A stretch of 64,000 nt of DNA from Bacillus manliponensis (GCF_000712595.1 NZ_JOTN01000009.1:116638-180637); one strand, 5' to 3'. Counted from the stretch's first letter, positions 48,242 to 58,260 are shown. The notes: generated by a model not told the origin, from the letters alone. Translations and numbers: made by a program.

Positions 48242-50648
48242 CGGTGAGATAGAGCTCGTTAAAATTGAGACAGCGGATTTGTCACTTATTATAAAAGGAA
48301 ATCCGTATCATGCAAAATATGAAAGTATGAAAGCAAAACGACCCATTCCTACGGATGAAATGATGTACTTTCACGTTGCAGGAGGAACAGATTCAATTCA
48401 TATATATGATGTCCGGTCAGGAGAGCTAAATGAGCTGGCTGAACACCCTCCTATTTTCTTTGAGAATAGAAACTATCAGCTCGTTGTTATTCCGAAAGCA
48501 AATAAAGAACTAGATTTCTATCATGAACATCCGTTGCTTCGAAAGGCAGTTGGCTCTGTAAGCATGGGGCACCTCAATATTGTAATGGGGAATCTTTCTT
48601 TTCCAAATGAGGTTGGGTATACAACATTTGAGATTCGTGACGGGGAAGAAACATTAGTAACAGTTACACTAGAAATTTTTCCATCAAAGCTCGATTATAA
48701 AGATGATTATCGTGCGTTATTAGAAGAAGTGAACGATGAAATCTATAATCTAGCATTCCATATGTTAAAACGAACGTATTTAGGAGCATCAACAATGTAT
48801 GCTTCTAATCCATCAAAAAGTGAATTGTATCGTATACTAAGTGATTCTTTTAATAAGTTTATGAAGGCTATTTCTCATATTAAAAGACAGCCTCATCATG
48901 CGCTTATAACACAACATCGGATTGTACAAGGCGAAAAAATTCGCCGCCTTGATTCTGTTGGGATGAACTACTTACGGAAAAGACCTCATTTATTCCAGCA
49001 ATCAGGAAAAGGCATGGTTCCATCTAAAGGAATGACAGCGTATAAAGAAGTCTCTTATAATACGCTAGAAAATCGTTTCGTAAAATGGATGTTGCAGCGG
49101 GTATTACACAAAGTTGATGATTTACATTGCTCCATGCAAAAAGGTTCAGCTGAAGAAGAGCTTGTTCACAATGTGAAAAATATGAAAGACAGTATAAAAA
49201 ATGAACTGAGGGATCCATTTTGGAGTGAGATTGGAAAATTAGATCGCGCTGTCTTTTCTCTTGTTATTCAAATGGCGACAGGTTATCGGGATGCCTATCA
49301 AATCTTTTTAATGTTATCGAGGGGACTTACGCTCAGAGGACAAGTTTTCAAAATGTCTGTCAAAGACGTCGCAAGATTATATGAATATTGGACGTATTTA
49401 AAGCTTGGTCAAATTTTATCGAAAAAGTATGTAACGGTGAAGCAAGATATTATAAAAGTGCGCCAAGATGGACTATATGTCACACTTGATGAAAGTAAAA
49501 CAGCAAAACGAACATTTAAACATCCGGAAACAGATGAAATCATTGAACTATACTTTCAAAAGCGAAGCGGTAGTTTACCGACAGTTACACAAAAACCAGA
49601 TACGATGCTTGCGATTGAAAAGAAGGGTACGGATTATAAGTACCAATACATTTTCGATGCAAAATATCGGATCGATTTCGCGAAAGATGGCTCCTCTTAT
49701 AATAGAAGGTACAAAACACCTGGACCGATGGAAGAAGATATTAACACAATGCATCGTTATCGAGATGCATTAGTTGTGAATCAAGATGGACCATACGAAC
49801 GAACTGCTTACGGTGCATACATATTATTCCCATGGAATCAAGAGGAAGAATACGAACATCACCCGTTCTATAAAAGTATCGAAAAAGTAAATATTGGTGG
49901 TTTTCCGTTTTTGCCAAATGCAACTAGATTAGTCGAACAATTTCTTGAAAATCTCATTGAGAAAAGTCCAGAAGAAATTATAAAAGAAGGAATCCTTCCA
50001 CGGGGTGTAAAGGAAGAGTGGGAATCGTCCTTAGATGAAAAAGTACTCATTGGTGTAGCAAAAACGGAAGAAGAATATAAAACATATATAAATGAAAGAA
50101 CGTATTCTCTTCCTGTCGCAGCATTAAAGCAAGGCTGGCAAGAAGCAAAATACATTGCATTATATGAACCAAAAAAATGGCGCGGTGAAAATGGTGGGAT
50201 TCAGTACGTTGCAAAAATTAACAACGTTGAGATCAAAAAACATAGTGAAACCGATGACCAGGTTTACTTCAAACTATCATCGTGGAAAAAACGAAACAAC
50301 ATCATTCGTCCAATAGGATATGGCATTCAAACATACACAATGACAAGCATGTCTTTACTAAAAGAAGTACAAGAGCTCCCAGAACTATTTATGAAGTCAA
50401 AAGAAGAACGAACACTATGGAAAACGCTGCGCAGATTCGCGAAACAAGTGAAAATCGAGCTCGATCACGAACACTTAGACGAAGCTTCAACTATTAGTAG
50501 CTATTACATTCAAGATGTTCCGGTTCGAATTGATTATGAAGAGCGGAATGTAGTGATTGGAGCGGAGAAAAAGTTGCCGTTGGACTTAGTGATGCGGAAT
50601 TCCTCGGTGTTGTTTAAGGGGGTTTTGGGGGAGTTGGGTAGCAGGTAA
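48216..50648 (+). CDS. DUF2357 restriction endonuclease-like protein (PD-(D/E)XK)
   Basis: An 810-residue protein that pairs with the McrB-like motor upstream. Its first half is a DUF2357-type beta-rich region (NPYHAKYESMKAKRPIPTDE; TTFEIRDGEETLVTVTLEIF) followed by long helices with NTLENRFVKWMLQRVLHKVD, where the family's E-N-R motif is conserved. The nuclease core lies at about 459-482: KPDTMLAIEKKG followed by YIFDAKYRIDF, the D...DxK of a PD-(D/E)XK fold. A further domain of about 250 residues follows. AGGAGG is ten bases before the ATG. The pair makes a type IV-like restriction system distinct from the McrBC downstream. Confidence 0.85.
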   Translation: MVSPLSGSNGEIELVKIETADLSLIIKGNPYHAKYESMKAKRPIPTDEMMYFHVAGGTDSIHIYDVRSGELNELAEHPPIFFENRNYQLVVIPKANKELDFYHEHPLLRKAVGSVSMGHLNIVMGNLSFPNEVGYTTFEIRDGEETLVTVTLEIFPSKLDYKDDYRALLEEVNDEIYNLAFHMLKRTYLGASTMYASNPSKSELYRILSDSFNKFMKAISHIKRQPHHALITQHRIVQGEKIRRLDSVGMNYLRKRPHLFQQSGKGMVPSKGMTAYKEVSYNTLENRFVKWMLQRVLHKVDDLHCSMQKGSAEEELVHNVKNMKDSIKNELRDPFWSEIGKLDRAVFSLVIQMATGYRDAYQIFLMLSRGLTLRGQVFKMSVKDVARLYEYWTYLKLGQILSKKYVTVKQDIIKVRQDGLYVTLDESKTAKRTFKHPETDEIIELYFQKRSGSLPTVTQKPDTMLAIEKKGTDYKYQYIFDAKYRIDFAKDGSSYNRRYKTPGPMEEDINTMHRYRDALVVNQDGPYERTAYGAYILFPWNQEEEYEHHPFYKSIEKVNIGGFPFLPNATRLVEQFLENLIEKSPEEIIKEGILPRGVKEEWESSLDEKVLIGVAKTEEEYKTYINERTYSLPVAALKQGWQEAKYIALYEPKKWRGENGGIQYVAKINNVEIKKHSETDDQVYFKLSSWKKRNNIIRPIGYGIQTYTMTSMSLLKEVQELPELFMKSKEERTLWKTLRRFAKQVKIELDHEHLDEASTISSYYIQDVPVRIDYEERNVVIGAEKKLPLDLVMRNSSVLFKGVLGELGSR

Positions 50649-50893
50649 TAGTTGTCTATTATGTAACCATGTTAAAATGACATTAGTTCATACTTGATTT
50701 TCATGTAAATGTTGTGAATTAGCTTTTATATGAAGTGAGATGGGCTTTTTGTTTGTTATTTAGGTACCGTATTTAAAAAAATTAGAAGGCGATTTTGACT
50801 AGTTGAGTATTGTTACAAATATTTATAACTTCTATTTATATTAATACTATTTTATTTAGGTATATTTAATGAACATAGAAAGGAATAAAAAAT

Positions 50894-51694
50894 ATGCAAG
50901 ATATGAAATTGTTTTTTATTTATATTTTTATATTGATATTAGGATCTATTTTATCTGTTCTTTTTATAAGTAAAATTATTGATCCTTTTTTTGAAAAAAT
51001 AGGAAAATGGATTTCGGGAAAATTAATTAAGAAAACCAAAAGAAATGCGCAAAAAATACTAACTATAAGTGAAATTTTATTTAGCATTATTACAATAGTA
51101 TTCATCAGTTCTAACTTTATAGTATTTTTTTTATTAGATTTTGCTCAAAAGCAAGGTTTGATTTTTAGTATATTTGTTATTTATTCTATATTTATTTTGA
51201 TAATTTCAAGAGTTATATTGGATTTAAAAGATAGCATAGAGGATTATGAAAGTGTTCTAGAAAAGTTGGCAGTAAAAATTAATAAGGATAGCTATGTTAT
51301 AAATAGATTAGGAATTATATTTGGTAGAACTGCAATTAGTTTGCTTACTCATATATTGATAATTTATGCTCTTTTAGTGGGGGTAGTTACCTTTCAAAGT
51401 ATGCCATATCAGGTTTACTACATGATTCTTATCATTTTACCAGTTTCTTTAGTTACCTTTGTATATTTAACAGATTTTGACGAGCAATCACAGAGTATGA
51501 GAAGAATACTTGTTTATTTTTTACTACTAATGGTAGCTTTATGGAAAAGTTTTAATGATTTTAAAGTTTTAATGGAACTTGGTGTACAAAATTTGTTTAG
51601 TGATTATGTAGTATTCATTTTCTTAACAATATTTATTGCTATGGATAGGTTAGTGAAAAGTGTTATAGATGATTATAAATCTTATCATGAATAA
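50894..51694 (+). CDS. Membrane protein of unknown function inside the restriction island
   Basis: A 266-residue protein with seven or eight membrane helices (KLFFIYIFILILGSILSVLF, FSIFVIYSIFILIISRVIL, LTHILIIYALLVGVVTF, YYMILIILPVSLVTFVYL). A charged cytosolic segment (DLKDSIEDYESVLEKLAVKI) lies in the middle. No family recognised. It is more AT-rich than the flanking restriction genes and has a weak GAAAGGAATA site, which suggests separate acquisition. A role as an abortive membrane effector of the defence island is possible but has no direct evidence. Confidence 0.65.
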   Translation: MQDMKLFFIYIFILILGSILSVLFISKIIDPFFEKIGKWISGKLIKKTKRNAQKILTISEILFSIITIVFISSNFIVFFLLDFAQKQGLIFSIFVIYSIFILIISRVILDLKDSIEDYESVLEKLAVKINKDSYVINRLGIIFGRTAISLLTHILIIYALLVGVVTFQSMPYQVYYMILIILPVSLVTFVYLTDFDEQSQSMRRILVYFLLLMVALWKSFNDFKVLMELGVQNLFSDYVVFIFLTIFIAMDRLVKSVIDDYKSYHE

Positions 51695-51804
51695 TAAAGC
51701 TATAGTAGAAGAATATATTAAATTTCTTCAGCATTTTCCTTGAGTCATAGGATGGAAATTTTCAAGTTGGTAGGTGCTGTTTTTCGCAGTTATAGCCATT
51801 CATA

Positions 51805-51978
51805 ATGGATGTAAAAACTTACAGCAAGTATGTACAATATGGGATAGAATTTGGTAAAGAGTATGAGGAAAAGTTAAAAAAGTTATTGGATAAAGAGGAC
51901 TATGCTTCATGGCACGAACTAATCCAAGAAATGCTTACACATAAAAAACGGATTGAGCAGGAAGTGATTGTGTGGTGA
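51805..51978 (+). CDS. Possible small protein, 57 residues
   Basis: MDVKTYSKYVQYGIEFGKEY followed by EEKLKKLLDKEDYASWHELI and a basic end. It is a compact helical, charged sequence that looks like real coding, but there is no ribosome binding site before the ATG, so it may be the remnant of a longer gene. The rest of 51695-52268 is empty apart from a terminator at 52069. Confidence 0.4.
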   Translation: MDVKTYSKYVQYGIEFGKEYEEKLKKLLDKEDYASWHELIQEMLTHKKRIEQEVIVW

Positions 51979-52068
51979 ATAACTCTTATACAATTAAGTA
52001 GAATAAGAGTTATTTTTTAGGTAATTTACAATATGGTGTAAAAGGAAGGGGCGTATATTAAAAACACG

Positions 52069-52099
52069 ATCACAGGTACCAACTACCTGTGATTTTTTG
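52069..52099 (+). terminator. Intrinsic terminator
   Basis: Arms ATCACAGGTA and TACCTGTGAT (52069-52078, 52084-52093), then six T. It lies between the small reading frame and the McrB gene. Confidence 0.8.
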
Positions 52100-52268
52100 T
52101 TTTTAATTTTAAAAAACAACCAAATTCCCAAAACTTACACAAATATTACCTATTTACCTGCTATCATAAAAAGTAAGAAGAAACGAATAGAATCTCTCTT
52201 CTCTACTACTTTCTCTTTCTTCATATTTTATAATTAACTTATAAAAATAAATAAGGGGGATTTAATCA

Positions 52269-54842
52269 ATGAAACTCCAAACATTACTTCAAAAAGCTTC
52301 TCAATATAGAATGGATGATCAATTAATTGAGGAGAAAGAATTAGGAAGGCAAGCATTTCTCGATCGCTTTCCATTTGATTCTTTACAAGATTTAACGATA
52401 GAAGAGTATGCAAATACGAGGTCAAAAGATTGTTTTAATTACTGGCTGGAAAGGAAAAAGATTTTAGGAGGGATTGGCGGAGGAAATGCTGCTAAGTTTG
52501 GAATTTATCTTGCGAAGACAGGTGAGTATTGTAAAGGTTATGGGAAACAAAAGGTTGTATTAAAGGGTGAACAGTTGCAGGAGGAGTTTGAGAGTTTAAA
52601 GAACGGGATTATTCAAGCGATTCGGTTTGCAAAAGAGGGACGTATTTCTGAAATAGATGGGTTAAATTTACCTATGTTTAAAACGGTGTTGTTAAAAATT
52701 TTAAATATTTATGTGCCGGAGCAGTTTTTTAATATTTATTCACCGCAAATTTTGATTGAGCTTGGAAAGGAATTACATGTAAAAGATGAGCTACTTGTTC
52801 CGCAACGTGCAATCGAATTGAGTCACCAAGTGCTGCAAAGGCTGAAGAAGCAAGATGGTTTTCCGAATTGGTCTAATCTAGAAATTGGAAGGTTTATTTG
52901 GGATGTGTTTTCTGAGAGAGAACAAGCGGTTGATAAGAATATTAGTTATTGGCTAGTTGGTCATACATATGGAGATCAAGGGACCATTCAAGATTATTTG
53001 TTGCAAAAAAATTGTATTGCCGTTGGTTTTTTATGTAAGGATTTATCGTCTTACTTAGGTGAAGACAATATTGACGATATCATCGAAGAAAAAGAAGACT
53101 CAACAGCGGGACAAAAGGCATTGAAACAATTCTTTTCGATGAAGGAAGGAGATCTTGTCGCGTTAAAGACAACGTTTACTCGTAAAATTGAGGGAAAGAC
53201 AAGGTCTGTATTACGAGTGAGTGCAGTTGGGAGAGTTACCGCTGATGCATCGGACGGTTATCAATTTTCTGAAGAGTACGGACACCTTCTTCCAGTTGAG
53301 TGGACTCATATTAGAGAGAGAGAATTTGTTGGATACGGTGGTTATCGCAGTACACTGAACGAAGTGAAAAATAAGAGTACGATTAACTTAGTGTTTATGC
53401 AGGAGGCAGAGATGAAGAACATTTCCGCCAAAGATGAGGAAGTGCTGGATACAATGGCGAAAAACTATGTGTTTTATGGTCCACCAGGTACAGGGAAAAC
53501 GTATCATGTTGTGGAACGTGCTCTTGAGATTATCGATAAGAAAGTATATGAAGAATTAAAAGCAGATGGAAGAGAAGCACTACAACAGGAGTTTTCACGT
53601 TTAACGAGGGAAGGGAACATTCATTTTGTAACGTTTCATCAATCGTATGCTTATGAAGATTTTATCGAAGGGTTAAAATCTGATGGGAAAGGAAACTTTG
53701 TTCCAACGGATGGTATTTTAAAAAAGGTAGCGCTTGAAGCGATGTATGAAGGAATTCAAAATGTTTCTCATAATTATTCTGGTGAAGTACGCTTCGAGCA
53801 GCTGTATGATTACTTAGTTGAAAATGGTTTGAAGTCCAATATTGAATTTGAGTCCAAAACAGGAACGAAAAGTTTTATTTCGTACGTTTCACCGCAAGGA
53901 AATATCGTTGTAACAAGTGAAGATGTAAAAACAAGTTCTATTGTTTCGAAGGAGCGTTTACTCAATTTGTATCGTTATGTTCAAGAGAATGATATTGATT
54001 GGAAGCATAACGTAGCGTTTGTTCGTGAAGCAATTGGTGGGTGCAATCAAACGAGATATTGGTCAGTATTAAGTTGGATTTTAGAGAAAATGGAAGAGGA
54101 AGCAGAAGAAGATAATATTGAAATGACGGGAGACGAGAGAAGAGCGGTTGTGCAAAAAGTATTGATGGAAAACGATTCGTTTGATTTTACAACTGCAAAG
54201 AAACACGTTGTTATTATTGATGAAATGAACCGTGGTAATACATCTAAGGTTTTCGGTGAACTTTTAACGCTATTAGAAGAAGATAAGCGTTTAACAAATG
54301 ACAATGAATTAATTGTTGAGCTGCCATATTCAAAAGAGAAGTTTGCATTGCCTCCGAATGTATATGTAATTGGAACGATGAATACGGCAGACCGTTCGAT
54401 TGCATTGTTAGATACAGCGTTACGCCGCCGTTTTGTGTTTGAAGAGATGATGCCGAATGAAGATCTTCTTGAGTCAGTCGGTGAAGAAATTGATCTTAGT
54501 GAAATGCTAACGGTTATGAATAAACGGATTGAAGTGCTATATGACAGAGATCATACGATTGGACATGCATATTTTATAAATGCAAAAACGGATGAGGAAA
54601 TTGTTTCTATATTCCAAACGAAAGTAGTTCCGCTTCTGCAAGAGTACTTTTATGATGATTGGGAGAAAATCGGACTTGTTTTAGGTGGTATTGGGAAGTC
54701 AAAGGATGATTCGTATATCGTCTATAAAGAAGAAGTGAATGTGAGTGAGCTGTTTAAGCAAAAGCCATCTCTTCATATTCCGCCGTTGTACCGCGTGAAG
54801 CGTAAACTATCGTCACAGGAGTTAATGGCGATTTATGAGTAA
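52269..54842 (+). CDS. McrB-type restriction motor with EVE-like domain
   Basis: An 857-residue protein in three parts. Residues 1-210 are a helical region (KDCFNYWLERKKILGGIGGG). Residues 225-370 (YWLVGHTYGDQGTIQDYLLQ, then NCIAVGFL and LVALKTTF) look like an EVE/PUA-type module that reads modified bases. Residues 395-830 are the McrB AAA GTPase: Walker A GPPGTGKT (about 403), VTFHQSYAYEDFIEGL, Walker B VIIDEMNRGNTSKVFGEL (about 648) and GTMNTADRSIALLDTALRRR. It drives cutting of modified DNA by McrC, encoded next with an eight-base overlap. AAGGGGGATT lies before the ATG. Confidence 0.92.
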   Translation: MKLQTLLQKASQYRMDDQLIEEKELGRQAFLDRFPFDSLQDLTIEEYANTRSKDCFNYWLERKKILGGIGGGNAAKFGIYLAKTGEYCKGYGKQKVVLKGEQLQEEFESLKNGIIQAIRFAKEGRISEIDGLNLPMFKTVLLKILNIYVPEQFFNIYSPQILIELGKELHVKDELLVPQRAIELSHQVLQRLKKQDGFPNWSNLEIGRFIWDVFSEREQAVDKNISYWLVGHTYGDQGTIQDYLLQKNCIAVGFLCKDLSSYLGEDNIDDIIEEKEDSTAGQKALKQFFSMKEGDLVALKTTFTRKIEGKTRSVLRVSAVGRVTADASDGYQFSEEYGHLLPVEWTHIREREFVGYGGYRSTLNEVKNKSTINLVFMQEAEMKNISAKDEEVLDTMAKNYVFYGPPGTGKTYHVVERALEIIDKKVYEELKADGREALQQEFSRLTREGNIHFVTFHQSYAYEDFIEGLKSDGKGNFVPTDGILKKVALEAMYEGIQNVSHNYSGEVRFEQLYDYLVENGLKSNIEFESKTGTKSFISYVSPQGNIVVTSEDVKTSSIVSKERLLNLYRYVQENDIDWKHNVAFVREAIGGCNQTRYWSVLSWILEKMEEEAEEDNIEMTGDERRAVVQKVLMENDSFDFTTAKKHVVIIDEMNRGNTSKVFGELLTLLEEDKRLTNDNELIVELPYSKEKFALPPNVYVIGTMNTADRSIALLDTALRRRFVFEEMMPNEDLLESVGEEIDLSEMLTVMNKRIEVLYDRDHTIGHAYFINAKTDEEIVSIFQTKVVPLLQEYFYDDWEKIGLVLGGIGKSKDDSYIVYKEEVNVSELFKQKPSLHIPPLYRVKRKLSSQELMAIYE

Positions 54843-56043
54843 AGTTATCACAATTCGTGAATCGTATGATTGGATTACAGAAGATGCTGTAACAGCGGCA
54901 CAATTTGAAGAACTTATGCGGTATGTTGAAGAGAAATATCCTAACCAACAAGTATTAGATTTACGGTATAAGCGGCTTCGATTTATTAATTACGTTGGTG
55001 TGATTCAATGTTCGGGCGTGCGTTATGAAATTGTTCCGAAGATTACACTTTCCCCTGTTGATGATCGAAAGTCTTTATTAGAGATGCTTGCTATTACAGG
55101 GTTTCTTCCAGTTTCATTTTATAATCAAGTACAAAATGGAAAAGAAAAAGGCGATCTACTTACGGCATTTGTTGCTGCGTTTCTTGAGCGTTTATTGTAT
55201 GAACTTCAAAGAGGACTTTATAAGACATATGAACGCAACGAGGGAAATTTATATGTGATGAGAGGGAAGCTTGAGTTTAGTAAGCATATTCGTGAAAATG
55301 CATTTCATCAAACGAGAGCGTATTGTGCATTTGATGAGCACACAGAAAATAATTCTTTAAATCAATTATTAAAATGTGCACTATGTATCGTAAAGGCTTA
55401 TACGAAAACACATGCATTAAAGCTTTATCTTGAGCGTTGCTTAGGATATTTAGATAGGGTGGATTCTGTTCACTGCTCTAGGTTGAACTTGCAAAACGTT
55501 ACACTGAATCGTCAAAATGAACGGTTCCGTGATGTTGTCCTATTTGCCAAGTTAATTGTTGAACGAGCAGCAATCTATAGTAAGGGAAGTGATGCATCTT
55601 CATTTTCTTTCTTATTTAAGATGAACATGTTGTTTGAACAATACATTGAAGTAGCGCTAAGAGAAGCTGTTGGTCATAAGGAAGTAATGAGTCAGCATGC
55701 AGAGAAGAGGTTGTTACGAAATAAAAAAAGTAATCAGCAGAACATTTTGTTGAAGCCTGATTTTGTGATTGATAATAAGGTGATTGTTGATACGAAATGG
55801 AAAAGTGCGACAGTTAACGAGAAAAGTCGTTATCAGCAAAGTGATATTTATCAAATGTACGCATATGTGACGGCATATAAAGAAGCTGAGCGCTGTCTTT
55901 TACTGTATCCGAAGCAAGAAGGTGAAGCAAAGCATCCTGTATGGGAAGTTGTAGATACAGAGAAAACGATTGAGATGCATGCGGTAAGGATTGATGAGTT
56001 TGCTGAGACTGTGAGTGAGCTGAGAGAGATGTTAAAAGATTAG
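54835..56043 (+). CDS. McrC family restriction endonuclease subunit
   Basis: A 402-residue protein of the McrC family. The N-terminal beta-rich region has IQCSGVRYEIVPKITL; the middle has RNEGNLYVMRGKLEFSKHIR and the NSLNQLLKCAL helix of the family; the nuclease core is KPDFVIDNKVIVDTKWK (about 307-320), a PD-(D/E)XK arrangement with Asp and DTK. It supplies the DNA-cutting subunit to the McrB motor upstream. Its ATG overlaps the McrB stop (ATGAGTAA), so production is coupled. The length is normal. Confidence 0.92.
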   Translation: MSKVITIRESYDWITEDAVTAAQFEELMRYVEEKYPNQQVLDLRYKRLRFINYVGVIQCSGVRYEIVPKITLSPVDDRKSLLEMLAITGFLPVSFYNQVQNGKEKGDLLTAFVAAFLERLLYELQRGLYKTYERNEGNLYVMRGKLEFSKHIRENAFHQTRAYCAFDEHTENNSLNQLLKCALCIVKAYTKTHALKLYLERCLGYLDRVDSVHCSRLNLQNVTLNRQNERFRDVVLFAKLIVERAAIYSKGSDASSFSFLFKMNMLFEQYIEVALREAVGHKEVMSQHAEKRLLRNKKSNQQNILLKPDFVIDNKVIVDTKWKSATVNEKSRYQQSDIYQMYAYVTAYKEAERCLLLYPKQEGEAKHPVWEVVDTEKTIEMHAVRIDEFAETVSELREMLKD

Positions 56044-56070
56044 AAATCAACTTTGATAAAGGAGATTAAC

Positions 56071-57156
56071 ATGTACAAATTGAACATAGCAAACAACGAA
56101 CTTGAAGAAGTGCAAGAAACAACATTCTTTGAAAATGATTTAAAAGAACGCCAACATATTGAAGAGTGGATACGTAAAAATCCAGAAGTGTTACAGGAAG
56201 ACTTGCTGATCATCGGTCATGAGTATGATAAGTTCGAAGTAAATGAACGACTAGATTTACTTGCTCTAGATAAAGAAGGGAATCTAGTTATTATTGAAGT
56301 GAAGCGAGATGTGACAGGAAGTAATGTTGATTTTCAAGCTTTAAAGTATGCATCGTATTGTGCGAGGTTAAGCCCACAAGATGTGCTTGATATATATGAG
56401 GAGTATATAAAAATGAATGCTTTGCAAGTGGATGCAAAAGATGGATTGATGGAGTTTTTAGAAGTTGATGATGAGCAAGAGCTTAACTCTCTACTTAATA
56501 CGACTCAACGAATTATCATTGTTGGCAAGGAAATTGATAAACGTATTTTATCTGTTTGTACATGGCTGTATGAAAATAATATTGATATTAAGTGTGTAAC
56601 AATTAAGCCATATAAACTAGGAGAACAAATCCTCATTGATACAAATCAAATTATTCCGCCATATAAGTTAGAAGATTACTATATTAGTAAAAAGGTTGTA
56701 GCGAAAGAACGAAAAATTAATGTAGATCCAAATGTATCGGATTTTTTACAAGAGATCTCAGACTTTATTAATACGAAAACAGATTATACGGCTCGCTATG
56801 GAGGGAAACGAGACTATTTTGGTGGTCATCAATTTTTGAATATTCCTTGGAAGTTTATTTTCACTTATAAGAAAAAAGATAATAGTGCATCTATGTTTAT
56901 TGAATCTTATAAGCAGCAAGGAACAGAATTGATTAGAAACATAGCTGACAATAAGCTTGAGGTTTTACAGAACTTGTTAGGGTATGAGGTGGAATTAATT
57001 CGCGGAACTAAAAATATAGACCTTTATAAGTTAGTTGTTAAAATAACATTTGAAGAAAATCAATTGTTTGAAGAGCGTGTTAATCAATATACTAATACAT
57101 TTGTAAAATACAAAGAGTTCTTAGAAGGTGTAGTTGGTGAATACACTTCTAAATGA
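56071..57156 (+). CDS. Predicted PD-(D/E)XK nuclease (NucS/DUF91-like)
   Basis: A 361-residue protein. Residues 15-110 hold a nuclease core: ENDLKERQHIEEWIRKNPEV, then NERLDLLALDKEGNLVIIEV followed by KRD, which gives the E...D...ExK pattern (Asp about 61, Glu-Val-Lys about 75-77) of the NucS/DUF91 type. Residues 190-361 are a second domain without a recognised motif (YGGKRDYFGGHQFLNIPWKF). ATG 56071 follows AAAGGAGATT; a longer reading from 56053 contains that site. It lies 27 bases after mcrC and is probably in its operon, an extra nuclease not part of classical McrBC. Confidence 0.8.
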   Translation: MYKLNIANNELEEVQETTFFENDLKERQHIEEWIRKNPEVLQEDLLIIGHEYDKFEVNERLDLLALDKEGNLVIIEVKRDVTGSNVDFQALKYASYCARLSPQDVLDIYEEYIKMNALQVDAKDGLMEFLEVDDEQELNSLLNTTQRIIIVGKEIDKRILSVCTWLYENNIDIKCVTIKPYKLGEQILIDTNQIIPPYKLEDYYISKKVVAKERKINVDPNVSDFLQEISDFINTKTDYTARYGGKRDYFGGHQFLNIPWKFIFTYKKKDNSASMFIESYKQQGTELIRNIADNKLEVLQNLLGYEVELIRGTKNIDLYKLVVKITFEENQLFEERVNQYTNTFVKYKEFLEGVVGEYTSK

Positions 57157-57629
57157 TAGGGATTCTATAAAAGCTATTGTTAAGATTTTGTAGTTAGGAA
57201 AGAAGTGTTTATTTGATACGAATCCCTTCTATTCCAGTCGACGAAGGAAATTTATGAGTACTGCCTTCATATGTATTTCGAGAGAAAAACAGCGAGTCGT
57301 ATAAAAGCATCTACTGTAAGGTGTTTTAAACTAAGTATTGTTTATTACAAAAACTTAGTATATAAAGTGGAGGGTTTAATTAACAGGGGAGGTACCCCCT
57401 GTTTTTGTTTACAAAATATTATAATATAAAAATAAAAATCTAATTTTAAATTTCTAATATATTGTAAATCCACCTATATTTTAAGATGTCTTAACGCATT
57501 TTATCTTGTAGTAGCGAAATCAAATTAAATAAGTTTAAAATAACATTTACAAAAGTGTAATACATTTGATAATCTAATTGCAGATAAGGAAAATAAAAGA
57601 ATACTAACTCAAAGTGAGGCAATTATAGA
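57157..57629 (+). other. Intergenic interval at the end of the restriction island
   Basis: No gene. It contains the terminator at 57382 and, after it, about 200 bases of very AT-rich DNA (57410-57600) before the recombinase gene. A change of composition here suggests the border between two separately acquired segments. Confidence 0.5.
57382..57410 (+). terminator. Intrinsic terminator
   Basis: AACAGGGG and CCCCTGTT arms (57382-57389, 57396-57403) followed by TTTTT. Confidence 0.85.
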
Positions 57630-58241
57630 ATGAATAAGATTTACGGTTATGCGAGGGCTTCAATTAAACAACAGGATTTAACTTTTCAAATTGCAGCACT
57701 TTTAAATGATGGTATCAAAGCTGAGGCTATTTACAGTGATACTTTAACTGATAAAAATATGGATCGTCAACAACTCAATGAACTTCTTTCAAAAGTTGAG
57801 AGAGGTGACTTAATCGTCGTTAAAAAATTAGATCGTCTAGGTCGTTCGGTTTCACAGGTTACAAGCCTTATTGAAAGTCTTACTGAAAAGGGTATTTTCG
57901 TTAAATCGATTGATGATAATGTGGATACTTCTAATAATTCGCCAATGAGTAAAGCGTTGATTCATCTTTTGGCGATGTTTTCTGAAATGGAACGTAACTT
58001 GATTATAGAACGTACAAAACCAGCAATTGAAAACGCTAAGGAAAAGGGCGTTAAATTCGGTCGCCCAACAGCGAATAAAGAGATTTATGAAATGGCTGTT
58101 AAAGAGTATATGGAGGGTGGCGTGACTTCAAAGGAACTTATTAAGAAGTACGGTAAAGGCGAAAACGGAAAAGATTTGATTACTGAGGCGACACTATTTA
58201 GACGTGTGAGAGAATATAAAAAGGCGAATGGACTGATTTAA
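57630..58241 (+). CDS. Serine recombinase (resolvase/invertase family)
   Basis: A 203-residue site-specific recombinase. The catalytic Ser is residue 11 in YGYARAS; further family marks are VVKKLDRLGRSVSQVTSLIE with the arginines, LAMFSEMERNLIIERTKPAI and GRPTANKEI, followed by a C-terminal helix-turn-helix (about 150-195). Most relatives are plasmid or transposon resolvases. The protein is complete and looks functional. A terminator overlaps its end and, directly after, a truncated DUF975 copy begins, so this gene sits at the join of a duplicated segment. The ribosome binding site (GTGAGG) is weak. Confidence 0.9.
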   Translation: MNKIYGYARASIKQQDLTFQIAALLNDGIKAEAIYSDTLTDKNMDRQQLNELLSKVERGDLIVVKKLDRLGRSVSQVTSLIESLTEKGIFVKSIDDNVDTSNNSPMSKALIHLLAMFSEMERNLIIERTKPAIENAKEKGVKFGRPTANKEIYEMAVKEYMEGGVTSKELIKKYGKGENGKDLITEATLFRRVREYKKANGLI

Positions 58242-58260
58242 TTTTAATCAGTTCATTTTT
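58227..58260 (+). terminator. Intrinsic terminator of the recombinase gene
   Basis: AATGGACTGATT and AATCAGTTCATT (58227-58238, 58246-58257) with one wobble, then five T; the stop codon lies in the stem. Confidence 0.75.
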
